Assembly: GCF_004000845.1 (NCBI RefSeq)
Contig: NZ_BIMA01000059.1
Location: forward strand, 1-41,823
Direction of reading: 5' to 3'
DNA: 41,823 nucleotides
Origin: Paenibacillus koleovorans NBRC 103111
GTDB lineage: Bacteria > Bacillota > Bacilli > Paenibacillales > NBRC-103111
In this document: piece by piece, positions 17,001-24,063 of the stretch
How positions within the stretch are numbered: the stretch's first letter is position 1
Layout: each line of letters starts with the position of its first letter
Notes under the pieces: model-generated
Seen by the model: the letters and a program-made list of their open reading frames with translations, nothing else
Told to the model about the DNA's origin: nothing
Databases searched by the model: none
Position numbers and translations under genes: made by a program

Positions 17001-17594
17001 GGCTCCCCATGCAAGCGCTTGCCAGTCGATTACGGCGTGCCAATTGCTAATCTGCGTTGGTGTAAGGCTGGAATAAATCCATGTCGTAATGTTGTTGATG
17101 CACAGCGGCGAAGTGACTTGCCAGTCGAACCAATTGTCATACCCTCTTTTGGGCACGCTGGTATTGTACCGGTTCGCATACATCCAGTCCATGGCGCTAA
17201 TGATATCGGCCAGCAGAGCGGAATTATTCTTAAGAGCTGAGCCTCTCGTGACATAAGCTAAAGTCATCGCTTCCAAGCGCTGATAGCTCTGGGAAACATG
17301 CGCCGATATCGTCGTGGACGCCAAGTCGCTCCATAGGTAGGTCCGCCCTGCGCTTTTGTTCATGGAATCCCAGTTCGTTTGAGCAAGCGATGTAATACTG
17401 CTGATTTTGCCGGATATGTCAGGGTCTGCCGGATCATAGCTGGGGCCACCTGTGGAAAAATCATAGTACTTGGCACGCAACGTGTCGTACTCATCTGCAG
17501 CATAGGCAGGATGAATGGGCGTGGATGTTACAGCAACCAGCATCGCCAACACCGAAATAAGCACTTTCAAAATCCGGAATTTCATCTTCAACAT
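14022..17594 (-). CDS. Secreted polysaccharide lyase family 8 (hyaluronate/chondroitin/xanthan lyase type)
   Basis: 1190 residues. The signal peptide ends near AYA (about residue 32). The N-terminal alpha/alpha toroid (about 35-390) carries the PL8 active site: the YDNWFDWQ and NN pair near 167-168, His254 in DGSILQHT, Tyr264 in NGGYG, and Arg in RGRGLSR (316-322). Beta-sandwich domains follow to about 790. Two homologous C-terminal modules of about 190 residues (about 798-990 and 995-1190), each starting EDFN and containing GQNGW, IWGYNG and SSSIAGNASS, look like concanavalin-fold or carbohydrate-binding domains. The enzyme cleaves uronic-acid-containing glycans by beta-elimination; the substrate cannot be decided. 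ATG 17594 has AAGGAGGT directly upstream. It is divergent from a putative glycoside hydrolase. Confidence 0.9.
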   Translation of the reverse strand: MLKMKFRILKVLISVLAMLVAVTSTPIHPAYAADEYDTLRAKYYDFSTGGPSYDPADPDISGKISSITSLAQTNWDSMNKSAGRTYLWSDLASTTISAHVSQSYQRLEAMTLAYVTRGSALKNNSALLADIISAMDWMYANRYNTSVPKRGYDNWFDWQVTSPLCINNITTWIYSSLTPTQISNWHAVIDWQALAWGAGLVGANRVWACNIKIVSGIIMKNSAKITEGRDQLSPVFDYVTSGEGTYSDGSILQHTALIAYNGGYGISLMDNLTKVMYVIAGSSWDIVDPDVANIYQWIYTAFEPLFYKDNIAEMVRGRGLSRFASDDKGLTSMGALGAAVVRMALSAPSSSDRAAYKSMVKKWMLEATSPTKYADLSSITTIVQTKQIMNDATVTARPDLIMNKQYPNMARAMHLRPGFAFGISMSSSRVANYESLNNQNLKGWHTGDGMTYLYNSDLAQYKDSFWPTVNSYRMPGTTVNQNTTAAPNAKNPNSWVGGTEISGQYGISGMQYTANGATLTAKKSWFMFDNEIVNLGAGITSTDNKVAETIVENRKLTSSGNNALTVNGTAKSTALGWNETMTGVSRIHLAGNVAGSDIGYYFPTAPSVKGLRESRTDQWSSVDLYYSGPDYTTNYTRNYMNLWLDHGTNPTNGSYSYVLLPGMSSAQVDAYAASPDITVIENSGDAQAVKENNLGILGVNFWKDAVKTVSGVTSNKKASVMVRTSENGTEVSVSDPTMANTGTITLTIAQNLGPVAYKDSRITTSTSGGTTTLTVNVNGAGGKSIKAFFATPSGAPIAGYTVNEDFNDMQLGSLTGQNGWIFNNAGVAQNTVIVQPANSDATDKSLKVVTGSTSGSAEAYRLFNAPQNGYIIAEATVTADDSNWKNALIVADGSLTANNNAAQLVMQSGKIWGYNGSTKTDVLSGITNGQPYRLKVVINTSTKKYDVYVNDALLATGWSYRYAVNTLDKFSSSIAGNASSMSVDDVKVSYAPLTLTTLVDEDFNSMTLGNLNGQNGWTFDNGGVSGHTGVVQLDSGASTDKSVKLTTTSTTGKAEAYKLFTAPAGSLVIAEATVTADDNNWKNALVVSDSSLTSNGSAAHIIMQSGKIWGYNGGTQTNLVTSTTNGVPYHLKVVMNTATQKFDVYVNGELRGSQWSYRYSGLTKVDKLSSSIAGNASSSSVDDVKVSYIP

Positions 17595-17907
17595 TAGTAC
17601 CTCCTTCAAATAGTCCTCATTTGGGTTGATCTTCTTTCAGCCGCTTCTGGGTTGTCTTAAGGAGTGGGTTTCACTTCCTTTCTCTGGGATTCGACGTTAG
17701 TTTACTTGCCTAGTTGATCCGGTACAATATACAGGATTCTTATCTATTACCATCTTATAGCAGTCAAAAGCCGCATCTATCGAGGGGTGGCCTTTATTCC
17801 TTGCGAAAAACAGGTGGACTCAGGCGCCTTCTATGATAAAATAAGGGCATCGTTTCAAGTACTTGTATTATACCTATATCTAAATCTATAAAAGGGGAGC
17901 ATGAACC
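17595..17907. other. Divergent intergenic region between the PL8 lyase and the GHL6-like hydrolase
   Basis: About 310 bases without a gene. The left end carries the lyase ribosome binding site. TTGACT-like and AT-rich segments around 17730-17770 (minus) and 17860-17890 (plus, with TATTATAC) could be the two promoters. I cannot define an operator. AGGGGAG at about 17893-17899 serves the right-hand gene. Confidence 0.45.
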
Positions 17908-20322
17908 GTGATCGAAACTAGAAGCGCTTACAGCTACTTCCGTCCGAGGCGGGCGGCCAGCTGGTGGAACACGATCAATGACTTGATGTGGCCGCAAAAA
18001 TCCGTGAAGGATAAAATCAAGCGGCGTGCGGAAGGTTTTGCGGAGGCGGGCATCGATACGGCGATCAATTTCGGGTTTCATATCCGGTTTGATTTCGCGA
18101 ATCATTTCGGCCAGCTGCATGGCTATATGAACGAAGTATGCGAAGAGCTACACAAGTACGGCATCCGGTTTATCGACCACTACTCCTGCAATTTGCTCGA
18201 ACGCCCGCGCGGTGAAAAGGAATACGCCAAGCTGCACGCCGCCCAGCGCCATCACGTGCTGCTGCATCCCGATCCGGTGGCGGCGGAATATGCCGGTTAC
18301 CTGGGGTATCGCTTCCACGATATGTGCCAAGTCGACCTGCGCGATGGCGGACGCGGCTACACAACCGCTTATCAGGGCGAAATGTTCTGCCATAACAATC
18401 CTATGTTTCTTGAGATGCACGGTAAATATCTGGAGCGGCTGCTGCGGGAGGTCGAGCTCGACGGGGCGGAAATCGACGATATGGCCGATTACGGCTGGCT
18501 GTCGACTTGCGGCTGCGTACACTGCCGGGAGCGGTTCAAGCGGGATTACGGGCATACTTTGCCCGAGCTGAGCGACACTTCGTTCTGGGGCGAAACGTCG
18601 GGCGCTCCGATCACATGGGGCAACTACGACCACCCGGCGTTCCGCGACTGGATCCGCATGCGGACGGACAGCATCGCCGATCATGTGAAGCATATCAAGA
18701 GCTACTTTCCGGACAAGCCGCTGATGACTTGCTGCTCCAGCACCGGTCCGATCGTGCTTAATGCGGTGTCGCTGAACTTGGAGAAAATGTCGCCGCACCT
18801 CGATATGCTCATGCTCGAGAACTGCGGCATCGGCACCGGCAGCGTGAAGTGGGCCCGCATGGACGCAGAGGCGCTGCAGCAGAAGGACATTGCTTTACGC
18901 ATGGGGGGCGCGCCGGCCATGGCGCTCAGCTATATGATCTATGACAAGGGCGGCTACCTCGGTTGGGCGCTGAGCCGGTTCTGGGGCGTCGTGAACTGGA
19001 GCAGCACGCTGCCGGGCCGGTTGGTGGAAGATCCGGTCGACATGAAGGAGACGCATGAGATCGTCGGTCCTTACAACGTGTGGGAGAAAGCGCACAGCGA
19101 TCTGGACGGGCAGGCAGGGGCGGACGTGGCCGAGGTGCGGCTCGCGAGCAGCAAGTACTGCCGCGACAACGGCTGGCGCGACGCCGACGGCGCCGAGCAT
19201 TGGGACCGCGTGCTGCGCTGGTCCGGCGCTTTCGTGAACCGCAGCGTCGGCTACCGCCTCGTGCGGAACGACGAGCTGGCCGATGCGGAGGCGCTGAAGC
19301 GCGACCGCACGCCGCTCGTGCTGGACGGCGTCGGCTGCGTGTCCGACGCGCAGTTCGAGGCGGTGCGCTCGATGCTGGAAGCCGGCGGCGAGGTGTGGCT
19401 GTGCCTGCCGTTCGGCACGCATGACGAGCGCGGCTTCGCACGGCCGGAGCCGCTGTCGGCGGCGCTGCTGCGGGGCTCCGCCGGGGCGGCGTACCCGGGG
19501 CTGCACCTGCTCGCGGCGGGCGACGAGCGCGCGGCGGGAGGCGTGGCGGCAGCGAGCGTGGCGGCGGGTGGGAACGGCACGGTTGATGCGGGCGGTGATA
19601 GCGTCAGCGAGATGGACAGCGCAGCGGCGGGAGTCAGCGCTGCTGATTCGAGCGGTACGGGCAGCACGGCGGCAGGAGTGTACGCTGCTGATTCGAGCGG
19701 TACGGGCAGCGCGGCGGCGGGAGTGAACGCTGCTGATTCGAGCGGTACGGGCAGCGCGGCGGCGGGAGTCAGCGCTGCTGATTCGAGCGGCGTGGCTGGT
19801 ACAACCGGCGTAAGCGATACGGGCGACATAGCGTCCGGGCACGACGTGAGCCCCGGCAGCGAAGCCGCGATCGCCGCGGCAGCGGCCCAGGCAGCCGGCG
19901 GCTCGATCGCCTCGGCAGCGCTGACGAAGCTGATCGAGAGCAGCGCCTTCCAGCCTCGCATCGGCCAGCTCGCGGGCGACGCAAGCTGGGCATTGCGGCT
20001 GCGCGTGCACGCCGAGGAAGGTGTCGTCCTGCACGTGCTGAACCAGGCGCTCGAAGCGATCCCTGACCCGGTGCACAAGGACGCGCACAACGGCTCCGTC
20101 GTGCTGCGGGACTTCCGCTCGCTCAGCACGGACAATCGCTTGAGCTACGAGATCGACCTCGGCGGCTTGGACGCTCCGGCTTGGACCTCGGCTGCCGTCG
20201 TGCGCAGCCCCGAGCTCGGCGCTGAGACGCGTCCGGCTGTGGTGGAACGGTTGTCTAACACCAAAGTGCGGGTGTCGATCGACTTGACCGGCGTGGAATT
20301 GTACGCCGTTGTGAGCCAGTAA
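17908..20322 (+). CDS. Putative glycoside hydrolase (GHL6-like TIM barrel) with repeat-rich linker
   Basis: 804 residues, no signal peptide, so cytoplasmic. The first 380 residues look like the hypothetical glycosyl hydrolase 6 barrel: GIRFIDHYSC (85-94), then LDGAEIDDM with Asp190/Asp191, followed by the Cys cluster CGCVHC (201-206). The next part (VLDGVGCVSDAQFEAVRSMLEAGGEVW) resembles the flavodoxin-like domain of GH42-type beta-galactosidases. Residues about 537-655 are a Gly/Ala/Ser linker containing four 15-residue repeats (572-631), after which a beta-rich tail returns. The start is GTG with AGGGGAG upstream. It probably trims oligosaccharides, perhaps those released by the adjacent divergent PL8 lyase. 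The activity is inferred, not shown. Confidence 0.75.
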   Translation: MIETRSAYSYFRPRRAASWWNTINDLMWPQKSVKDKIKRRAEGFAEAGIDTAINFGFHIRFDFANHFGQLHGYMNEVCEELHKYGIRFIDHYSCNLLERPRGEKEYAKLHAAQRHHVLLHPDPVAAEYAGYLGYRFHDMCQVDLRDGGRGYTTAYQGEMFCHNNPMFLEMHGKYLERLLREVELDGAEIDDMADYGWLSTCGCVHCRERFKRDYGHTLPELSDTSFWGETSGAPITWGNYDHPAFRDWIRMRTDSIADHVKHIKSYFPDKPLMTCCSSTGPIVLNAVSLNLEKMSPHLDMLMLENCGIGTGSVKWARMDAEALQQKDIALRMGGAPAMALSYMIYDKGGYLGWALSRFWGVVNWSSTLPGRLVEDPVDMKETHEIVGPYNVWEKAHSDLDGQAGADVAEVRLASSKYCRDNGWRDADGAEHWDRVLRWSGAFVNRSVGYRLVRNDELADAEALKRDRTPLVLDGVGCVSDAQFEAVRSMLEAGGEVWLCLPFGTHDERGFARPEPLSAALLRGSAGAAYPGLHLLAAGDERAAGGVAAASVAAGGNGTVDAGGDSVSEMDSAAAGVSAADSSGTGSTAAGVYAADSSGTGSAAAGVNAADSSGTGSAAAGVSAADSSGVAGTTGVSDTGDIASGHDVSPGSEAAIAAAAAQAAGGSIASAALTKLIESSAFQPRIGQLAGDASWALRLRVHAEEGVVLHVLNQALEAIPDPVHKDAHNGSVVLRDFRSLSTDNRLSYEIDLGGLDAPAWTSAAVVRSPELGAETRPAVVERLSNTKVRVSIDLTGVELYAVVSQ
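19621..19800 (+). repeat. Four in-frame 45-bp tandem repeats inside the GHL6-like gene
   Basis: Units start at 19621, 19666, 19711 and 19756. Each encodes (A/T)AAGVxAADSSGTGS, varying at the x position (Ser, Tyr, Asn, Ser). The last unit ends differently (GVAG). The near identity of the DNA implies recent expansion. Confidence 0.95.
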
Positions 20323-20333
20323 CATTCACGAAA

Positions 20334-20378
20334 AGCCAAAATCCCAGCTTCAATCTTACTGAAGCTGGGATCTTGGCT
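20334..20378. terminator. Strong hairpin after the GHL6-like gene
   Basis: ATCCCAGCTTCA pairs with TGAAGCTGGGAT across a seven-base loop, with GCCAA/TTGGC extending the stem. It lies just after the stop codon. The T-run is short (CTTCTTAG), so termination is likely but not certain. Confidence 0.65.
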
Positions 20379-20650
20379 TCTTAGCTCTGTCATTCGCTCA
20401 TCGCCGACCGTTCCACCCTCCATGTAGACCCATTTTTACCCTTCTTCGCCCGCCTCCGACCACTCCTCCCACCAAGTAAGCTAAATTTACTCTTCTTGCC
20501 CACCGCATATTAAGAAAACCATCCAAAAGATCGCTGGACGGTCCTTGAGCTGTGGCATTCAGTTTGTCGCGTGCGGAGGGCAAGCATCGGGTTCCGATCG
20601 GTCCTGCTTCCGTGCTCAGCGCTACTATAGGAATTCGGTCCGATCTTGAG

Positions 20651-20829
20651 CGGACACAGCGGACCTTATTTCGTCCAAACATGGGCCCAACCCCTTGATT
20701 GCGGACACAGCGGACCTTATTCTTTCCTTTCTGCCCTCCGGGCTTCCCTTTTGAGCTAAATAAGGGCTGCTGGGTCCGCCAACCTGGCGAAAAGGTCACT
20801 TTGTTCACAAATAGCGCACCTATTGTCCG
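20651..20829. repeat. Repeat element B: four-motif forward-forward-reverse-reverse element
   Basis: Direct motifs begin at 20651 and 20702 (both near CGGACACAGCGGACCTTATT). Inverted motifs end at 20778 and 20829. Both pairs are spaced exactly 51 nt. The segment between the inverted motifs (GTCCGC.AAC..GGCGAAAA.G, TTCACAAATA) is also shared with element C, so conservation extends beyond the four motifs. Confidence 0.88.
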
Positions 20830-21008
20830 CTAAACTTCCTGTGCGAGCACCCTCATTCTTCTTTCACACAACCTTGGTTCTGTAGGGAGGTTAAGGAAGG
20901 TTCTCCACCGCTTCAGTACGGTAAGGAACCGGCAGGGAAGATCACTCTGGCGGTCCACTGGCGTAAGGATTCCGTTGGGCCAACTCTGAAAATTCGCCTC
21001 ATGAGTCC

Positions 21009-21051
21009 GCATCCAAAGTGCCGCCTCGCGGCATCGGTGTCTGTAGTCCGA
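21009..21051 (+). repeat. Second intergenic repeat family, copy 1
   Basis: The segment from GCATCCA through TGCCGCCTCGC and CGGTGTCTGTAGTCCGA recurs at 21447-21488 with few changes (AAG to TGA, CGG to CAG, one base lost). Confidence 0.8.
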
Positions 21052-21123
21052 CTTTTTCGGATTGCATGGCGTGAGCGAAACGTGATAGGCGTCGTAGTCC
21101 GAATTCACCCACTTGCAGAGCCA

Positions 21124-21179
21124 TTTCCACGCACCCCCTCCCGAAAATACCGCTCCAATTCGACAAATTCGGACTGCAG
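21124..21179 (-). repeat. Second intergenic repeat family, inverted arm
   Basis: Read on the minus strand: CTGCAGTCCGAATTTG, then CGAATTGGAGCGGT and a TTTTC.GGA.GGGGTG tail. The same sequence runs on the plus strand at 21479-21533. The two therefore form a long inverted repeat about 300 bases apart. Confidence 0.8.
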
Positions 21180-21446
21180 AGCTTTTGTCGACGGGGACGC
21201 AATCTGTAGTCCGATTTTTTCGGACTGCGGAGCTTACGGAGCATTCGGAGCATTCGGAGCTTACAGATCTTACAGAGCATAATGAGCAAGGTTACTTGGA
21301 GGTCGGCGGCTATTTTCTGCTTGTACAGTCCCTCTCGGCACTATCCCCAGGTTTCAGAACGACTCTCTCATGCCCGGCCAGTAACTTGGCTTCTTCGAAG
21401 ATACTCCTCTGCTCCTCTGCTACTCTGCACAGCCGCCCCATTTTTA

Positions 21447-21533
21447 GCATCCATGATGCCGCCTCGCAGCACGGTGTCTGTAGGCCGAATTTGCCGAATT
21501 GGAGCGGTTTTTTCCAGACGGGGTGTGCGAACC
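21447..21533 (+). repeat. Second intergenic repeat family, copy 2 plus inverted arm
   Basis: Bases 21447-21488 repeat the 21009-21051 sequence directly. Bases 21479-21533 match 21124-21179 in inverted orientation (CTGTAGGCCGAATTTG, then CGAATTGGAGCGGT). The full unit is thus at least 85 bases, and the copy at 21.0-21.2 kb is split or rearranged. Confidence 0.8.
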
Positions 21534-21606
21534 CGGCTCCGCAATTCCCCCTTATGCTTTAGTTCTGTAAAGGATTTAAATTTCTTATCTGTTCAAAAAT
21601 CTGTTC

Positions 21607-21653
21607 AAAAAGACCGCCCTATGCTCAACAGCCTGCTGGCATTGGACGGTCTT
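21607..21653 (-). terminator. Terminator of the nitroreductase gene
   Basis: On the minus strand AAGACCGTCC pairs with GGGCGGTCTT, with an inner TGC.AGCAGGCTGTTGAGCA hairpin, followed by TTTTTG. It lies just downstream of the stop at 21676. Confidence 0.8.
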
Positions 21654-21675
21654 CGCCATTTCTAGCGGCTTCCGG

Positions 21676-22290
21676 CTACACCTTCAAGCCGGTCCCGAAA
21701 CGGCCTTCAAAGAACGACTCCTCGAACGCTCGACGCGTGGATGGCTTCTCCCGCTCCCGATTGCGCTCGGTGAGCTGCTCCTTCGGGCCGCGGTAGCCGA
21801 GGGCGATGACGGCCATCGCCTCGAACGAGCCGTCGCCCGGCACCCCGAGCGCTTCGAGGGCCTTGTCCTTGTCGAAGCCGCCCATCGCATGGGCGCTGAG
21901 GCCAAGCTGCGACGCCGCCAGCGCGAGGTAGCCCCAAGAGGTGCCGGCGTCGAACCCGCCCCAGCGGTTCGGGTTGCCGTTCGCCTGCACCTGGTGGGCG
22001 AACACGACGACGAGCACCGGCGCTTGGGCGCACCATTCGGCGTTCGACGGATTGACGAACGACAGCACGCGCTCGCGGTCCTCCAGCGTCCGCGCCACTA
22101 CATAGCGCCACGGCTGGCCGTTGCCGCTGGAAGGCGCCCACCGGGCAGCCTCGAGAAGCGAGCCGAGCACGTCGGCGGGCACCTCCTTCGGCAAATAAGC
22201 CCGCGGCGACCAACGGTTCAAAAACTGCGTATCCACTTCATGCTCCGGCCGGCGGTGCTCCGCCGCTTCCGGGGATAATTGATCACTCAT
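21676..22290 (-). CDS. Nitroreductase family protein
   Basis: 204 residues of the FMN-dependent nitroreductase fold. The N-terminal FMN-phosphate contact is RWSPRAY (about 26-32). WAPSSGNGQPWRYVV (51-65) matches the family's SxxNxQPW motif, and the late GYRGPKE segment closes the flavin site. It reduces nitro or quinone compounds, or possibly flavin itself, using NAD(P)H; the substrate is unknown. I chose ATG 22290 because AGGAGGGG ends six bases before it. Frames extending further upstream run into repeat element C and are not coding. Confidence 0.9.
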   Translation of the reverse strand: MSDQLSPEAAEHRRPEHEVDTQFLNRWSPRAYLPKEVPADVLGSLLEAARWAPSSGNGQPWRYVVARTLEDRERVLSFVNPSNAEWCAQAPVLVVVFAHQVQANGNPNRWGGFDAGTSWGYLALAASQLGLSAHAMGGFDKDKALEALGVPGDGSFEAMAVIALGYRGPKEQLTERNREREKPSTRRAFEESFFEGRFGTGLKV

Positions 22291-22396
22291 GGCGCTCCCC
22301 TCCTCGTACACTAGATTACCCCAAAGCTTACCAAATGACGCGCAGGAAAACAAACGAGCCGATGAGTTCCATTTCAACATAGCCAGGCGACTTTGC

Positions 22397-22570
22397 CGGA
22401 CACAGCGGACCTTATTTTGCTCAAATAAGGCTTCACTCGACCGAATGCGGACACAGATGACCTTGCATGGTTTGCTCTTCGATTCCTCGCGTTTCACCCA
22501 AAGGGCTCCTGGGTCCGCTAAACTTTCGAAACAGGCATTTTCTTCACAAATAAGGGGGCTCTGCTGTCCG
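22397..22570. repeat. Repeat element C: four-motif forward-forward-reverse-reverse element
   Basis: Direct motifs begin at 22397 and 22448 (51 nt apart). Inverted motifs end at 22517 and 22570 (53 nt apart). It sits about 100 bases upstream of the nitroreductase start, so unlike elements A and B it is not between convergent genes and could lie in that gene's leader. Confidence 0.85.
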
Positions 22571-22863
22571 CAGAAGTTGCGAAGCTAAGATCGGAACCTT
22601 CCCAACATAAGAAAAGCCGGACAGATGGTACTGTAGCGTAAGAGCGGCTGGGTGCGGAATACGGTAGGGCTGGTGGGAACGACAAAGTAACATGGGGTTC
22701 AATGGATGTGGATTTCCACATACATTTGGTTGGGGGAGCGTGTGAAGTGAGGAAACGATCGGTCTGGTCGAGGAGCGTCAACAATTCGCAGTTACTGGTG
22801 GGAAAAGTGGCCGGGTTGCGGATACGGCGGGGCTGGTGGAGGGCGGCAGTCTTGGAATAGCAG
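22571..22863. other. Intergenic region right of element C
   Basis: No supported gene. A direct repeat with the core GGTAGGGCTGGTGG / GGCGGGGCTGGTGG recurs about 160 bases apart (about 22655-22681 and 22815-22841). A seven-base inverted repeat ATGTGGA-TT-TCCACAT at 22706-22721 could be an operator, but no adjacent start clearly uses it. Confidence 0.5.
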
Positions 22864-22887
22864 AAAACCGCCCCAACCGGGACGGCT
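22864..22887 (-). terminator. Terminator of the GNAT gene
   Basis: On the minus strand GCCGTCCC pairs with GGGGCGG across GGTT, followed by TTTTC, about 20 bases after the stop at 22908. Confidence 0.75.
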
Positions 22888-22907
22888 TTCTTGTTCACAC
22901 AGCTATG

Positions 22908-23930
22908 CTACTCCAACTGCTTATTCACCCGCCAGTACGTCTTCCACGTCCGGTACCCGAGCTTGCCATAGAAATCGACGTACGGCGTCGTGTCGATCGC
23001 GATGTGCCGGATGCCCCGCTCGCGCAGAAAATGGATCGCCGCCTGCACGATCGAGAGACCATAGCGGTAGCCGCGGAACTGCTCGTCGATGCCGAGCGGG
23101 CCGACGCCGCCGAGCTCCTGCTCGAACAGAGGCGACCAGTACACGTTCTGCGCCAGAAACGGCGACTGCGCATCGTTCAGCCGGCAAAAGCCGATGATCT
23201 CGCCGCGGTCTCCCGTCTCCATCTCCGTCTCGGTGTCCTTCACCAGCACGACGAATTCGCGTCCGGTGCCGCCCCGCTGCCAATACTGCTTCGTCTGATA
23301 CTCCCATCGCCCGGGAAAACACCGCTCCATGAAAGCGTTCAGCGCCTCGCGGTCTTCCGGCTTCGCCAACCGGAACGTTACGCCGGCCGACACGGGCAGC
23401 TCCACACGATCAGACGCCGAATACTCGTTGAGCAAATCATAGACGATGTCCACGTCCGCATACCCGCGCGTCAGAAACCATCGCCTCGCTTCCGGTCCCT
23501 CCGCCAGAGCCTCGCCGCCCTTGCCGGGAATCCCCGGCACCACGCGCCAATGAAAATCGTTGCCGATCCTCACCTGTTTTACGCCACAGACACGCAAAGC
23601 CGATTCCGCCTCGCGCAGCAGCAGGGTGCCGATTCCGCAGCCCCGGCAGGCCGGATCGACGACCAGTGCATGAATCCACCCCTGATCGGAGCTCAGATCG
23701 ACGCCTGCCTCGGGGTCCTGCCAAAATTTCGCCGCAACGAATCCGACAACCCGTCCCTCAGCTTCATCCCAAGCCACCATCGAGCCCGACCAGCAAGTAT
23801 TGCGGTCCTCCATGATGTTCTGCCGAATGAGCCGCTCCCGCATCGGATAGTGATCAATCCATTCCTTATTCCAGATGTCGACGATCGCAGCGGTATGCTC
23901 GGGCGTCATCGGCTTCAATGTAATAGTCAT
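22908..23930 (-). CDS. Tandem-domain GNAT acetyltransferase
   Basis: 340 residues with two GNAT domains. The first (about 1-165) has the acetyl-CoA-binding motif RGCGIGT in the segment WIHALVVDPACRGCGIG. The second (about 180-335) has GIDEQFRGYRYGLSIV, where the pyrophosphate loop is RGYRYG. Tandem GNATs of this length acetylate small amines or antibiotics in some bacteria, but most are uncharacterised. One of the two domains is often degenerate; here both loops look intact. GGAGG lies 12 bases upstream of the ATG, rather far. It has its own terminator and no obvious operon partner. Confidence 0.85.
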   Translation of the reverse strand: MTITLKPMTPEHTAAIVDIWNKEWIDHYPMRERLIRQNIMEDRNTCWSGSMVAWDEAEGRVVGFVAAKFWQDPEAGVDLSSDQGWIHALVVDPACRGCGIGTLLLREAESALRVCGVKQVRIGNDFHWRVVPGIPGKGGEALAEGPEARRWFLTRGYADVDIVYDLLNEYSASDRVELPVSAGVTFRLAKPEDREALNAFMERCFPGRWEYQTKQYWQRGGTGREFVVLVKDTETEMETGDRGEIIGFCRLNDAQSPFLAQNVYWSPLFEQELGGVGPLGIDEQFRGYRYGLSIVQAAIHFLRERGIRHIAIDTTPYVDFYGKLGYRTWKTYWRVNKQLE

Positions 23931-24063
23931 ATTGAATAAAGTCCTCCATTCCAGCCGGACAAGCTGTACGCTCGAATCTACCCCTACTGTAGCGCAACGA
24001 GTCCTGCCGGACTAGAGACACTTTTTCAACTTCTAAACACTTTGTTCACTTTTCCAAAACTTG

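Larger units (their letters stand above)
20379..21606. other. Repeat-rich intergenic region without supported genes
   Basis: About 1.2 kb between convergent genes. It holds repeat element B (20651-20829), a second repeat family (21009-21533), a perfect hairpin AGTCCGA-T5-TCGGACT (21209-21227) and short tandem units such as AGCATTCGG (about 21236-21290). The reading frames here translate repeats (for example NKVRCVR twice), have no ribosome binding sites and resemble nothing known, so I annotate none. Confidence 0.7.

Noticed and set aside
18895-20325. A 476-codon minus-strand frame opposite the GHL6-like gene
   Set aside because: It is an exact antisense shadow in GC-rich DNA, rich in Arg/His/Ala, without a ribosome binding site or family motif.
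20398-20808. A 136-codon minus-strand frame with two NKVRCVR segments
   Set aside because: The repeated peptide is just the translation of repeat element B; no ribosome binding site and no homology recognised.
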